This document shows, piece by piece, positions 8,035 to 16,316 of a stretch of 34,608 bases of DNA (position 1 is its first letter; the number at the start of each line of letters is the position of its first letter). The translations under genes were made by a program, and so were the position numbers. The stretch is from contig CALUGU010000024.1 of the NCBI GenBank assembly GCA_944320255.1, positions 1 through 34,608 on the forward strand, written 5' to 3'. This DNA comes from an uncultured Prevotella sp. (lineage in GTDB: Bacteria; Bacteroidota; Bacteroidia; Bacteroidales; Bacteroidaceae). Below the pieces are notes generated by a model, which searched no databases, was not told the origin of the DNA, and worked only from the letters and a program-made list of their open reading frames with translations.

Positions 8035-8061
8035 CAACGAGTATAAACAAAACACATTATT

Positions 8062-10611
8062 ATGCAAAAAAAGCTGAAAATAGCAGTGATGGCTCTATGC
8101 TACTCGCCTTTGGCCTTTGCCCAAAGCGACTCCATAGGGCTCAAGGGTGCCGTGATGAGCGAGACGGCATTCACATTCACGGAAGCTCAGTTGGGAGAAG
8201 ACGACGATATGTCGCAGAACGTATCGATAATCAACTCTAACTCGAACATCTACGCAAGTGAGGTGGGATACCTCTTTTCGCCGATGCGCTTCCGCTACCG
8301 CGCGTTCGACCAACGTTTCAACGACATCTACATCAACGGCACGCCAATCTACGACATGGAATCGGGGCAGTTCCGTTATTCGTGGGTGGGCGGACTTAAC
8401 CAGCAGACGCGCAACATGGAATCATCACTACCATTCGAGGACAACAACTTCTCGATGACGGCGATGGGCGGCTCTAACAACTACAACTTCCGCCCGGCCG
8501 CAATGCCCTCAGGCCACAGGATAACACTGAGCGGCGCCAACCGCAGCTACACGTTGCGCGGTATGTACACGTTCAACACCGGCTTGAGCAACAAGGGATG
8601 GGCCTTTTCAGGCAACGTCACCTACCGCTGGGCCAACGAAGGATACGTCGAGGGCACGTTCTACAACTCGCTCTCATACTTCCTCGGCGTGCAAAAAGTC
8701 TTCGGCGACGGCAGGCACTCGCTCTCGCTCGTAACCTGGGGCAACCCCACGGAGCGCGCCTCGCAGGGCGCGGGCACGGACGAGATGTACTGGCTGGCCA
8801 ACGACCGATACTACAACCCGTACTGGGGATACCAGAACGGCAAGAAGCGCAACTCGCGCATAGTGCACGACTTCTCGCCCACGGCTCTCCTCACATGGGA
8901 CTGGAACATCGACAACGACACAAAGCTGACCACGTCGCTCATGGGCAGATACACGATGTATGAGAGCACAAAGCTCAACTATAACAACGCAAGCAACCCC
9001 CACCCCAACTACTGGAAAAATATGCCCAGCAGCTATTACGACGTGTGGGACGAGAGCGACGTGGCCAACCGCACGCCGCAATGTCTCGAAGACTGGAACC
9101 GCGCATACGCCTTCTGGACGGAGTCAAAGGCTAACCGACAGATAAACTGGGACCAGCTATATTACTCTAACCACCAAGCCAACAAGCAAGGGCAGGACGC
9201 CCTCTACTACATCCAGGCCAAGCACAACGACGCGCTGGCCTTCACCTTAGCCTCGACGCTCAACAAGCAGATAGGTAAAGATAAGAAATGGAACCTCGGC
9301 ATCGTGGCCGCCACGAACAAGGGTATGCACTACCAGACGATGGAAGACCTGCTCGGAGCCACGACTTACCACAACATCAACACTTACGCACTGGGCACTT
9401 ACGACCGCAACTCTGACGAGATACAATATGACCTGAATAATCCCAACGCCGTGGTGGGCGAAGGCGACAAGTTCGGTTACGACTATAACCTGCTCGTCAA
9501 CAACGCCCGACTGTGGTCAAGCTACAGCCAAAACTACGGCATACTGCACTACACCGTGGCCGCAAAGATGGGCTACACATCGATGCAACGCGACGGCAAG
9601 ATGCGCAACGGACTGGCCGCCAACAACTCGTATGGCAAGAGTCACACGGCGCAATTCATCGACGGAGGCTTCAAGCTGGGTACTAACTGGAACCTCGGAC
9701 GCGGCAACACGCTGACCTTCGGCATCGGCTACGAACACCGCGCACCGCAGGCACGCACGGCTTTCGTGTCGCCTGAAATCAACAACGACTTCGTGTCGAA
9801 CCTCAAGAACGAGCGCGTGTTCAGCACGGAAATAGGCTACCAGCTGCAAAACTCTTGGCTGCACGCCAACATCAACGCCTATTACAGCTACCTGACAAAC
9901 GTAACCGACTGGCAGAACTATTACTTCGACGACATCAACTCGTTCTCTTACGTTTCGCTCACGGGCATCAAGAAAGAGTATTACGGCATTGAGGCGGGCC
10001 TCCGCTTCAAGGTTACGAGCGCGTTCGACATCAACCTCTTAGGCCAGATAAGCGACGCCAAGATAATCAACAACTCTAACGTAACCTACATGAACTCGAC
10101 AAGCGCCGAGTACATCAGCGACATAGTATATAATAAGGATATGCGCGACGCCGGCACGCCGCTCACCGCAGCAAGCCTCGGCGTAAGTTATCACAGCGGC
10201 GGTTGGTACATCGACCTCAACTGTAACTACTACGACCGCATATACCTCTCGTACTCGCCAAGCTACCGTTACGGCGAAACACTCGCCAGAAGGCAGGAAA
10301 TCTACGACAACATACTTGACAACGAGGGCAACCTGAACCCCGCAGCCGTAGAACAGGCGCAGGGGCACGGAGGCTTCATGCTTGACGGTTCTATTGGCCG
10401 CAGCATATACCTGAAGCGCGGAATGCTGTCAATCAACCTCATGGTGACTAACATCCTGAACAACCAGAACCTCTGCACCGGAGGCTACGAGCAGAGCCGA
10501 AGCGACTATACCAACAGCGGAAACATACGCGCATACAGTTTTGCCAAGAACCCGATGCGCTTCTACGCTTACGGCACTAACGGTATGCTGAACATCACTT
10601 ACAGATTCTAA
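8062..10611 (+). CDS. TonB-dependent receptor-like outer-membrane protein
   Basis: The 849-residue protein begins MQKKLKIAVMALCYSPLAFAQ, a signal peptide. Residues about 45-130 resemble a plug domain of the Bacteroidetes type (MRFRYRAFDQRFNDIYINGTPI, then a GGLNQQTRN stretch). The remainder alternates aromatic and polar residues as in a 22-strand barrel and ends with the outer-membrane insertion signal LNITYRF. There is no N-terminal carboxypeptidase-regulatory-like domain and I see no clear TonB box, so energisation is uncertain. No SusD homologue follows; two OB-fold-type lipoproteins follow 12 nt and 36 nt apart in one operon. It should import or bind a ligand presented by those lipoproteins. 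The ligand is unknown. Confidence 0.85.
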   Translation: MQKKLKIAVMALCYSPLAFAQSDSIGLKGAVMSETAFTFTEAQLGEDDDMSQNVSIINSNSNIYASEVGYLFSPMRFRYRAFDQRFNDIYINGTPIYDMESGQFRYSWVGGLNQQTRNMESSLPFEDNNFSMTAMGGSNNYNFRPAAMPSGHRITLSGANRSYTLRGMYTFNTGLSNKGWAFSGNVTYRWANEGYVEGTFYNSLSYFLGVQKVFGDGRHSLSLVTWGNPTERASQGAGTDEMYWLANDRYYNPYWGYQNGKKRNSRIVHDFSPTALLTWDWNIDNDTKLTTSLMGRYTMYESTKLNYNNASNPHPNYWKNMPSSYYDVWDESDVANRTPQCLEDWNRAYAFWTESKANRQINWDQLYYSNHQANKQGQDALYYIQAKHNDALAFTLASTLNKQIGKDKKWNLGIVAATNKGMHYQTMEDLLGATTYHNINTYALGTYDRNSDEIQYDLNNPNAVVGEGDKFGYDYNLLVNNARLWSSYSQNYGILHYTVAAKMGYTSMQRDGKMRNGLAANNSYGKSHTAQFIDGGFKLGTNWNLGRGNTLTFGIGYEHRAPQARTAFVSPEINNDFVSNLKNERVFSTEIGYQLQNSWLHANINAYYSYLTNVTDWQNYYFDDINSFSYVSLTGIKKEYYGIEAGLRFKVTSAFDINLLGQISDAKIINNSNVTYMNSTSAEYISDIVYNKDMRDAGTPLTAASLGVSYHSGGWYIDLNCNYYDRIYLSYSPSYRYGETLARRQEIYDNILDNEGNLNPAAVEQAQGHGGFMLDGSIGRSIYLKRGMLSINLMVTNILNNQNLCTGGYEQSRSDYTNSGNIRAYSFAKNPMRFYAYGTNGMLNITYRF

Positions 10612-10623
10612 ACACGAAAGAAG

Positions 10624-11481
10624 ATGAAGACATTGAAATACATCAAACTCGCGATGGCGGCCCTCGCCGTAAGCATGACAGTGACATCGTGCATGGACGA
10701 CGACTGGAACGACCCCACGGGAGACACTGCCCCGTATGGAAATAACAACCTGCAAGAGACCAACGTCGTGACGATAGCCGAACTGAAAGATATGTATGAC
10801 TACGCCCTGTCTGAACAGACTGACACGGCCAAGATAACGGAAGACATACAGATAAAGGCCCGCGTGACGGGAAACGACGTAGGCGGAAACATCTATAACC
10901 AGATAGCCGTGGACGACGGCACGGGCGGAATACTCATCTGCATCAACCGCGGAGGTCTCTGGGGCTACCTGCCCGTAGGCCAGGAGATACTCGTAAGCCT
11001 GAAAGACCTCTACATAGGGACATACGGCAACCAGCCGCAAATAGGCACGCCGTACACCAACAGCAGCGGATACACGTCGCCAAGCCGCATGAACCACACA
11101 CTATGGCTTGAGCACGTGAAGCTCATCGGGACAGCCGACCCATCGGCGGTTGAGCCAATAGAGTTCGACATTAGCAAGCTGAATGACGACGAATACATGG
11201 ATGAGAACTGCGGAAGGCTGATGACCATCAAGGGCGTAACCCTGCCACAGGCCAACGGCACACGCACCTTCGCACCTGAGCACGAGGCCACAAGCGGCAA
11301 CGCCGTGAACCGCTCGGTGAACGGAAGCACAAGGCTCGTGGTGCGCACGAGCACCTACGCCGACTTTGCCGGCACGGCTATGCCCGAAGGACAGCTCGAC
11401 ATCACGGGCATATTCACACGCTACCGCGACACCTGGCAAATACTGATGCGCCAGGACTCGGACTTCAAAGTATCAGAATAA
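10624..11481 (+). CDS. DUF5689 domain lipoprotein
   Basis: The 285-residue protein has a lipoprotein signal peptide with lipobox ending in Cys23 (VTSC), followed by Met-Asp-Asp-Asp, an acidic start that in Bacteroidetes favours export to the cell surface. The segment VVTIAELKDMY...IQIKARVTGNDVGGNIYNQIAVDDGTGGILICI is the DUF5689 pattern, an OB-fold-like beta-barrel found almost only in Bacteroidetes. A second half has a YMDENCGRLMTIKGVTL strand pattern and a conserved WQI..R...D.K end. It starts 12 nt after the receptor gene. A role as surface ligand-binding partner of the receptor, in place of SusD, is inferred from context. Confidence 0.85.
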   Translation: MKTLKYIKLAMAALAVSMTVTSCMDDDWNDPTGDTAPYGNNNLQETNVVTIAELKDMYDYALSEQTDTAKITEDIQIKARVTGNDVGGNIYNQIAVDDGTGGILICINRGGLWGYLPVGQEILVSLKDLYIGTYGNQPQIGTPYTNSSGYTSPSRMNHTLWLEHVKLIGTADPSAVEPIEFDISKLNDDEYMDENCGRLMTIKGVTLPQANGTRTFAPEHEATSGNAVNRSVNGSTRLVVRTSTYADFAGTAMPEGQLDITGIFTRYRDTWQILMRQDSDFKVSE

Positions 11482-11517
11482 ACAACAGAGTAACACCCAA
11501 AAAGAAAACATTTAATT

Positions 11518-12876
11518 ATGAAAAAGATATTATTTTCAGTGCTCGCCATCGCCATGGCAGCGGTGACATTCACAAGTTGCGAAGACGTACCGGCACCGTA
11601 TGACGACCCGAACGACAACCCCATCGACGAACCTGTAGTAATAGAACCCGAAGGAGAAGGCACGCAGGTAAGCCCGTACAACGTGGCTGCCACGATAGCC
11701 GCAGCCAACATGCTGGCCCAGGGAGAGGAAACGACGGAAGAAGTGTATATCAAGGGCATCGTGACCAACATCTCGGAAAACTATGACGGAGGCTACGGCA
11801 ACGCCACATATTACATCTCTGACGACGAGGACGGCACCAACTCGTTCTACATCTACCGCTCGAAATACTTTGACAACAAAAGTTACTCGTCTGGCCAGAT
11901 GATTGAATACGGCGACACGGTAGTGGTATGCGGAAAGCTGACCAACTACAACGGCACGCTGGAAACCGTGGCAAACGGCAGCTACCTTGTGTCAATCAAC
12001 GGAGTGGAAGGCGGTGAAGGCGGCGACGAGCCGACACCGGGCTTTGAGCCTGAAGGCGACGGCACGGAGGCCAACCCGTTCAACGCTGTGGCAGCATACC
12101 AGTATGCAGCGGCATTGGGTGAAGGCGAAGAAGCCGGGCCGGTATATATAAAAGGTATAGTTTCACAAATTAAGAATAATTACGACGGCAAATACAAGAC
12201 AGCCGATTATTACATTTCAGTTGACGGAACGTTTGACTCTGCAAGCAGCGGCAACCAGTTCTATGTCTACGCATCAAACTACCTGAACAACGAGAAGTAC
12301 TCATCTGGCGACTTGCTCAGCGTCGGCGACGAGGTTGTGGTTTACGGAAAAGTGATGAACTACAAGGGCAACACCCCCGAAACCGTAATGAACGAAAGCT
12401 ACCTCTACTCTTGGACTAAGGGCGAAGGCGGCGGAGACGAACCCGGCGGAGAGATAAGCGGCAACAGCATCAAAGCGGCAGCAAGCGACTTCGGGCTGGA
12501 TAATGCCGCCGTGCTTGAGACACTCACGCTCTCTGACGGCACAACACTGACATTCGCACAGAACGACGGCTACAACGGCCCGAAGTTCTACAAAGCCGGT
12601 TCCGGCTCGTTCAGGATGTACCCAAGCAATTCGGTGACCGTTAAGTCGTCAAAGACCATCGTAGGCATAGAAATCAAATGCGACGAATACCAAGGCGACA
12701 CATACAACGCCTCCGGCGACATTGAGACTTCGGCAGGCACAATCAATGTGAACGGAGCGGCGGTAAAAGTGAGCGGGGCGTCAACAAACAGCCTGACGCT
12801 GACGAACACAAGCACCACGACAGGCGTTCCGTCACAGTTCAGGATTGTGGAAATAACAATCTATTACGCCGAATAA
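11518..12876 (+). CDS. Lipoprotein with two tandem OB-fold domains (DUF6359-like)
   Basis: The 452-residue protein has a lipoprotein signal peptide (MKKILFSVLAIAMAAVTFTSC, Cys21) and an acidic, proline-rich linker. Two homologous domains follow, about residues 42-162 and 180-300. Each starts EPEG.GT...P(Y/F)N, then has VYIKGIV..I..NYDG.Y..A.YYIS, a Y.S.YSSG segment, and GD.VVV.GK..NY.G..ETV. The pattern suggests OB-fold binding domains. A Gly/Glu-rich linker leads to a third domain, about residues 313-452, of beta-sandwich type seen at the C terminus of Bacteroidetes surface proteins. The duplication suggests binding of an extended or repeating ligand. It is the last gene of the operon; a hairpin follows at 12930. 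Confidence 0.82.
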   Translation: MKKILFSVLAIAMAAVTFTSCEDVPAPYDDPNDNPIDEPVVIEPEGEGTQVSPYNVAATIAAANMLAQGEETTEEVYIKGIVTNISENYDGGYGNATYYISDDEDGTNSFYIYRSKYFDNKSYSSGQMIEYGDTVVVCGKLTNYNGTLETVANGSYLVSINGVEGGEGGDEPTPGFEPEGDGTEANPFNAVAAYQYAAALGEGEEAGPVYIKGIVSQIKNNYDGKYKTADYYISVDGTFDSASSGNQFYVYASNYLNNEKYSSGDLLSVGDEVVVYGKVMNYKGNTPETVMNESYLYSWTKGEGGGDEPGGEISGNSIKAAASDFGLDNAAVLETLTLSDGTTLTFAQNDGYNGPKFYKAGSGSFRMYPSNSVTVKSSKTIVGIEIKCDEYQGDTYNASGDIETSAGTINVNGAAVKVSGASTNSLTLTNTSTTTGVPSQFRIVEITIYYAE

Positions 12877-12900
12877 CAAGCCACAGCTGAACATCAGCTG

Positions 12901-13016
12901 CTAACCCGCTGATAATCAGCCACCTTACGAAAGGCCATCTTTTACACGCTAAAAGATGGCCTTTTGTCGTGCAATTTACAGCCTTTCGGAATGCAATTTG
13001 CGGCCTTTCGCATCGT
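12901..13016. repeat. 21-nt dyad plus hairpin repeat, copy C, with terminator at 12930-12964
   Basis: The 21-nt unit lies in reverse orientation around 12901-12919 (CTAACCCGCTGATAATCAG). Positions 12930-12944 and 12950-12964 form a perfect 15-bp stem (AAAGGCCATCTTTTA) with a 5-nt loop and a trailing T run, a good terminator for the OB-fold operon. Two further degenerate units (CAGCCTTTCGGAATGC, GCGGCCTTTCGCATCG) continue to 13016. Confidence 0.72.
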
Positions 13017-13041
13017 TGCGGTTTACTTTTCGCTGTTATAA

Positions 13042-13073
13042 TTTCAGCAAACGGATTTTTTGTTGTACTTTTG
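13042..13073 (+). promoter_or_regulatory. Candidate promoter of the second Wzi-like gene
   Basis: TACTTTTG at 13066-13073 with TTTC at 13042-13045 and a 20-nt spacer. If used, the mRNA leader would be about 280 nt and contain the inverted repeat at 13164-13287. Confidence 0.5.
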
Positions 13074-13163
13074 CCGCCGCTAAACAACGATAGGTTTAAT
13101 GCAAAAAATCCATATAAGGATATGACAATAAGCTGACGAGGCACGCCAAAACCGTAATCCGCA

Positions 13164-13287
13164 GCCCTTGTAGGGACATAATTTATTATGTCCGCACGTT
13201 TCGCAAGAAACGTATCACGCTGGCATCCAAACATTCATACGCCCCTAAGTGGCGTGCGGACATAACAAACCATATCCATACAAGGGC
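13164..13287. repeat. Composite inverted repeat, MITE-like remnant
   Basis: Outer arms GCCCTTGTA (13164-13172) and TACAAGGGC (13279-13287) enclose an inner pair TGTCCGCACG (13189-13198) and CGTGCGGACA (13253-13262). The left arm also holds the palindrome GACATAATTTATTATGTC. This nested layout resembles small non-autonomous palindromic elements. No ORF lies inside. It fills most of the leader of the Wzi-like gene at 13359. Confidence 0.65.
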
Positions 13288-13358
13288 AAAGCAAATATTT
13301 TGGCACATCCCCGTTGAAATAATGACACATCCTCAAATATTCCGAAACACCAACTAAG

Positions 13359-14831
13359 ATGAAGACAATAAAGACTTTGGCGGCCGCCGCGTTGTCACTG
13401 CTGGCCTTGGAGGCCGGCGCGCGGGGCGACTCGATAAGCTACAACGTGGAGCTGTCGGCCAACGCCTCTTCGGGACGTTACGCCCCTCTATGGTTCACGG
13501 CCAACCGCTACGGGCTGTCGTCGGAACGGCCAAACAGCGGCTACCTGCGCGCCGGGGTGCAGTATGACACGCACTTCGGCAAGGGCTGGAGCGTGCAAGC
13601 GGGCGTGGACTTGGCCGGCGCAGTGGACATGGACGCGCCGTTCATCGTGCAACAGGCTTACGCCGACCTGTCATGGAAGGTGCTGACGTTGAGCGTAGGG
13701 GCGAAGGAACGCAGCGACAGTCCGTTAGACAAAGACTTCCGCCTGTCGGGCGGCGCGATGGTGGAAGGGCCTAACGCACGGCCCATCCCGCAAGTGCGGC
13801 TTGAGGTGAAAAAGTACTGGAACGTGCCTTTTACTAAAGGATGGCTCGGCATAAAAGGGCATTTCGGCTACGGAATGCTGACCGACAACCGCTGGCGCGA
13901 AAACTTCGTGGCCGCGGAACAGGCGTTCACGAAAAACGAGTTTTACCACAGCAAGTCGCTGATGTTCCGCGTCGGCAACGCCGAAGTGTTCCCCCTTACG
14001 ATGGAGATAGGAATGCTTGAGGCGGCGCAGTTCGGCGGCAGCCGCTGGCAGAAGGAAAAAGACGGCTCGCTGACATTGGTGCAGGATATGCCCGACGGAG
14101 TGAAAGAGTTTATCGAAGCGATAGTGCCCGTGCAGAAAAGCACGCTCGAAAACGTGGAGGGCAACCACGTGGGCAGCTGGAACTTCGCCCTGAACTATGA
14201 GGCGAAGACGTGGCGCGCACGCCTGTATTACGAGCATTTCTACGACGACCACTCACAGCTGACATGGCAGTATGGCCGCTGGAAAGACGGACAGATAGGC
14301 GTTGAGGTGACGTTGCCGCACAACCCGTTCGTCACGAAGGTGCTGTGGGAAGGCCTATCGACATACGACCAGACCGGGCCGATACTCTACGACGGCGTGG
14401 CTGGGTCGTTCGGCGACTTGCAGATGAGCGGCGGCGACAACTATTACGCCCACTTCACATATCCCTGGGCGCACTGGGGGCAGAACATCGGCACGCCCTT
14501 CGTGCCAGGTCCCGTGTATGACGGCGACGGCGTGCTGACGTTCCGCAGCAACCGCGTGAAGGTGCACCACGTGGCCCTGAGCGGCGACCCTACGGGCGAA
14601 CTGTCGTGGCGCGCGCTGATGTCGTTCGCCCGCCACTGGGGCACTTACAAGGCACCGTTAGACCGTGTGGAGCATCAGAACAGCCTGCTGTTCGAGCTTG
14701 GCTACAAGCCGAAGCGGCTCAAGGGCTGGCGGTTCACGGCAAGCTGCGGCATAGACACGGGCGGCTATCTCGGCGAGAGTTACGGAGGAATGTTGACAAT
14801 AAGCAAAAGCGGAATATTATGGGCAAAATGA
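13359..14831 (+). CDS. Wzi-like capsule assembly family outer-membrane protein (paralogue)
   Basis: The 490-residue protein starts MKTIKTLAAAALSLLALEAGA, a signal peptide. It shares with 921-2492 the sequences APLWFTANRYGLSS, FIVQQAYADL, IPQVRLEVKKYWNVPF, KGHFGYGMLTD, ENVEGNHVGSWNF, WAHWGQNIGTPF and GPVYDGDG, so the two are clear paralogues. The family is a 16- to 18-stranded outer-membrane barrel; Wzi of E. coli binds capsule polysaccharide at the surface. The ligand here is unknown. The gene overlaps the lipoprotein gene downstream by ATGA (14828-14831), showing a fixed two-gene unit. Confidence 0.87.
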   Translation: MKTIKTLAAAALSLLALEAGARGDSISYNVELSANASSGRYAPLWFTANRYGLSSERPNSGYLRAGVQYDTHFGKGWSVQAGVDLAGAVDMDAPFIVQQAYADLSWKVLTLSVGAKERSDSPLDKDFRLSGGAMVEGPNARPIPQVRLEVKKYWNVPFTKGWLGIKGHFGYGMLTDNRWRENFVAAEQAFTKNEFYHSKSLMFRVGNAEVFPLTMEIGMLEAAQFGGSRWQKEKDGSLTLVQDMPDGVKEFIEAIVPVQKSTLENVEGNHVGSWNFALNYEAKTWRARLYYEHFYDDHSQLTWQYGRWKDGQIGVEVTLPHNPFVTKVLWEGLSTYDQTGPILYDGVAGSFGDLQMSGGDNYYAHFTYPWAHWGQNIGTPFVPGPVYDGDGVLTFRSNRVKVHHVALSGDPTGELSWRALMSFARHWGTYKAPLDRVEHQNSLLFELGYKPKRLKGWRFTASCGIDTGGYLGESYGGMLTISKSGILWAK

Positions 14832-15268
14832 TAAGGACGGCCTTAATGGCCGTTGTCACGGTGATGACGTTCGCCGGGTGCGAATGGAAAGACCCTATCG
14901 ACGAGGACATCGAGGGCTTCTGGCGGCTGGAGCGTTTCGAGACGCGCGCCGACGGCCAAATGCACGAGTGTGAAAGGATTTATTTCGGCATAACGCGCAT
15001 GGTGGTCGAAGTTGCCGAAAGGCAAGGTCCCGGCGGCTACGGGGCGTTCGTCGGGCGGTTCGAGTACAAGGACGGCCGCAAGCGCGTGGTGATGAGCGAC
15101 TTCAAGCAACGCCACCAAACGAGCGACAACGGCGTTGACGCCACGCCCGAAGACATGAAGCCATTCGGCATGGACGCCGCCACGACGGAGTTCGAGGTGG
15201 TAGTGGCCGACGGCGACAACCTCGTGTTGCGCTCCGACTACGCAACGCTGCAACTTACGAGGTTCTGA
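14828..15268 (+). CDS. Lipocalin-like lipoprotein (probably DUF4847 type, paralogue)
   Basis: I chose the ATG at 14828, which overlaps the upstream stop as ATGA and gives 146 residues, exactly the length of the paralogue at 467-907. An ATG at 14819 would add MGK. The signal peptide MIRTALMAVVTVMTFAGC gives lipid Cys18. The mature part runs through EGFWRLERFET, a FEYKDGRKRVV strand, MKPFGMDAATTEFEV and ends LQLTRF. Like its paralogue it is predicted to be a small beta-barrel lipoprotein partnered with the Wzi-like barrel. Function is unknown. Confidence 0.83.
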   Translation: MIRTALMAVVTVMTFAGCEWKDPIDEDIEGFWRLERFETRADGQMHECERIYFGITRMVVEVAERQGPGGYGAFVGRFEYKDGRKRVVMSDFKQRHQTSDNGVDATPEDMKPFGMDAATTEFEVVVADGDNLVLRSDYATLQLTRF

Positions 15269-15285
15269 CATACACCTTTTTATAA

Positions 15286-15326
15286 ATGCAAAATAAAAAT
15301 TCGTTTCACTCGTTTTTATTTTGCAT
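15286..15326. repeat. A/T-rich hairpin overlapping the ftsB-like promoter
   Basis: ATGCAAAATAAAAA (15286-15299) and TTTTTATTTTGCAT (15313-15326) form a perfect 14-bp stem with a 13-nt loop containing TTTCACTCG. The 3' arm contains the TTTG -33 box of the next promoter. As RNA it could also terminate the lipoprotein transcript ending at 15268. A sibling lies at 23097-23140. Confidence 0.7.
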
Positions 15327-15350
15327 TTCACTCGACTTACGCTATCTTTG
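15320..15350 (+). promoter_or_regulatory. Promoter of the ftsB-like gene
   Basis: TTTG at 15320-15323, a 19-nt spacer, and TATCTTTG at 15343-15350: a perfect match to the Bacteroidetes consensus, 19 nt before the ATG. Confidence 0.78.
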
Positions 15351-15369
15351 CACTTAAAACAAGCATAAA

Positions 15370-15705
15370 ATGGGCCGGATTAATCCTGTACTGAAATACA
15401 TCGGACGACACAAGTACCTGATAGTGACGGTGCTCGGCGTCGTGATAATAGGCTTTGTAGGCGAGAACAGCATTCTCAGGCACGTGCAAAACCGTATGCT
15501 GGTGCGCGAGATGAAAAGGGAAATCAACGACTACAACGAGCAATACGAGAAAGCGCAGTTTACGCTGAAAGAGCTAAAGCGCAACCCTAAAGCCATCACC
15601 AAGGTGGCGCGCGAACAATATTTTATGAAGGCAGACGACGAAGACATCTTCGTGCTAAGCGACGACAAGAAACCTGAAACTGAAGAAAATGAAACAGCTG
15701 AGTAA
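15370..15705 (+). CDS. Septum formation initiator family protein (FtsB/DivIC-like)
   Basis: The 111-residue protein has a short cytoplasmic start, one transmembrane helix (about residues 17-32, YLIVTVLGVVIIGFVG) and then a coiled-coil (RHVQNRMLVREMKREINDYNEQYEKA) ending in the family signature NPKAITKVAREQYFMKADDEDIFVL. FtsB/DivIC proteins link FtsL and FtsQ/DivIB in the division septum and help activate septal peptidoglycan synthesis. The acidic tail (KKPETEENETAE) is typical of Bacteroidetes members. The downstream membrane protein gene starts inside this gene, 17 nt before its end. Confidence 0.9.
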   Translation: MGRINPVLKYIGRHKYLIVTVLGVVIIGFVGENSILRHVQNRMLVREMKREINDYNEQYEKAQFTLKELKRNPKAITKVAREQYFMKADDEDIFVLSDDKKPETEENETAE

Positions 15706-16147
15706 GTTACAAACCATAATATTCCTTGCAGGCTCCGTGCTGATGGTCATCGGCGTGGTGCTCAATATGATAGGCGTGCTCAACGGGCCGGCATCCTTGC
15801 ACAACGCAGGAGCGGTGGTCTTCGCCGTCGGCGCGTTGGCTTTCGCCTCAATACAACTGCAACAGACTTACACGGGACGCAACTTCACCGTGCGCCGTTT
15901 GCGGCGGATAATGTCGGTAGGCGACGTGTTCTTCCTCCTGTCGGCAGTGCTGATGGTGGAAGACGTGTTCCATTTCATCCGCCCGTTGTTCCTCAACTAC
16001 GGCCTTGAAGGCTACAATCATTACATTACCTACGTGCAAAACAACTGGGTTGTGATGCTGCTCGCGGCGGCGATGATTGAGGTTTACACCACCCACCGCA
16101 TATCAAGCGAACTGAAAAAAGAACAAAATGAAAGCGGACAAGCCTAA
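15689..16147 (+). CDS. Small four-helix membrane protein, unknown function
   Basis: The 152-residue protein has four hydrophobic segments, about residues 8-28, 38-56, 76-92 and 116-134, with basic residues in the loop QQTYTGRNFTVRRLRR between the second and third. It overlaps the ftsB-like gene by 17 nt in another frame, so the two are cotranscribed and probably translationally coupled. This pairing recurs in Bacteroidales in my recollection, but the protein has no known function; a division or envelope role is only suggested by its neighbour. Confidence 0.8.
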   Translation: MKQLSKLQTIIFLAGSVLMVIGVVLNMIGVLNGPASLHNAGAVVFAVGALAFASIQLQQTYTGRNFTVRRLRRIMSVGDVFFLLSAVLMVEDVFHFIRPLFLNYGLEGYNHYITYVQNNWVVMLLAAAMIEVYTTHRISSELKKEQNESGQA

Positions 16148-16166
16148 GCGTGACTTGTCCGCTTTC
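16130..16166 (+). terminator. Intrinsic terminator overlapping the gene end
   Basis: GAAAGCGGACAAG (16130-16142) and CTTGTCCGCTTTC (16154-16166) form a perfect 13-bp stem. The 5' arm lies within the last codons of the membrane protein gene, whose stop ends at 16147. A clear T run is missing, so efficiency is uncertain. Confidence 0.65.
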
Positions 16167-16285
16167 AGCCTGTCTGCCCGCCGGTTGCGGCTTGCCGGTG
16201 AAAAATTTTCCCTCAAAAAATTATAAAAGACAGTGCTTTTGTTTTAAATTGCATAAAAATTTTTCCGTACATCGATTATACATTG

Positions 16286-16293
16286 TACATTTG
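16286..16293 (+). promoter_or_regulatory. -7 box upstream of the DUF4369 lipoprotein gene
   Basis: TACATTTG fits TAnnTTTG and lies 23 nt before the ATG at 16317. The -33 region is T-rich (TTTTCC) and does not match well. Confidence 0.5.
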
Positions 16294-16316
16294 TCGCAGT
16301 TTTATAAGACACATAT

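Noticed and set aside
7546-8061. Small gene in the 516-nt divergent gap
   Set aside because: Short ORFs of 60-78 codons here overlap repeat copy B and promoters and have no coding-like composition.
10429-11097. 222-residue minus-strand ORF across the receptor/DUF5689 junction
   Set aside because: Val/Tyr/His-rich shadow of two clear plus-strand genes, no start context or motif.
14606-14827. Longer lipoprotein start inside the Wzi-like gene
   Set aside because: It would be a 74-residue overlap in another frame with no signal peptide at the start; the ATGA at 14828 gives a lipobox and a length equal to the paralogue.
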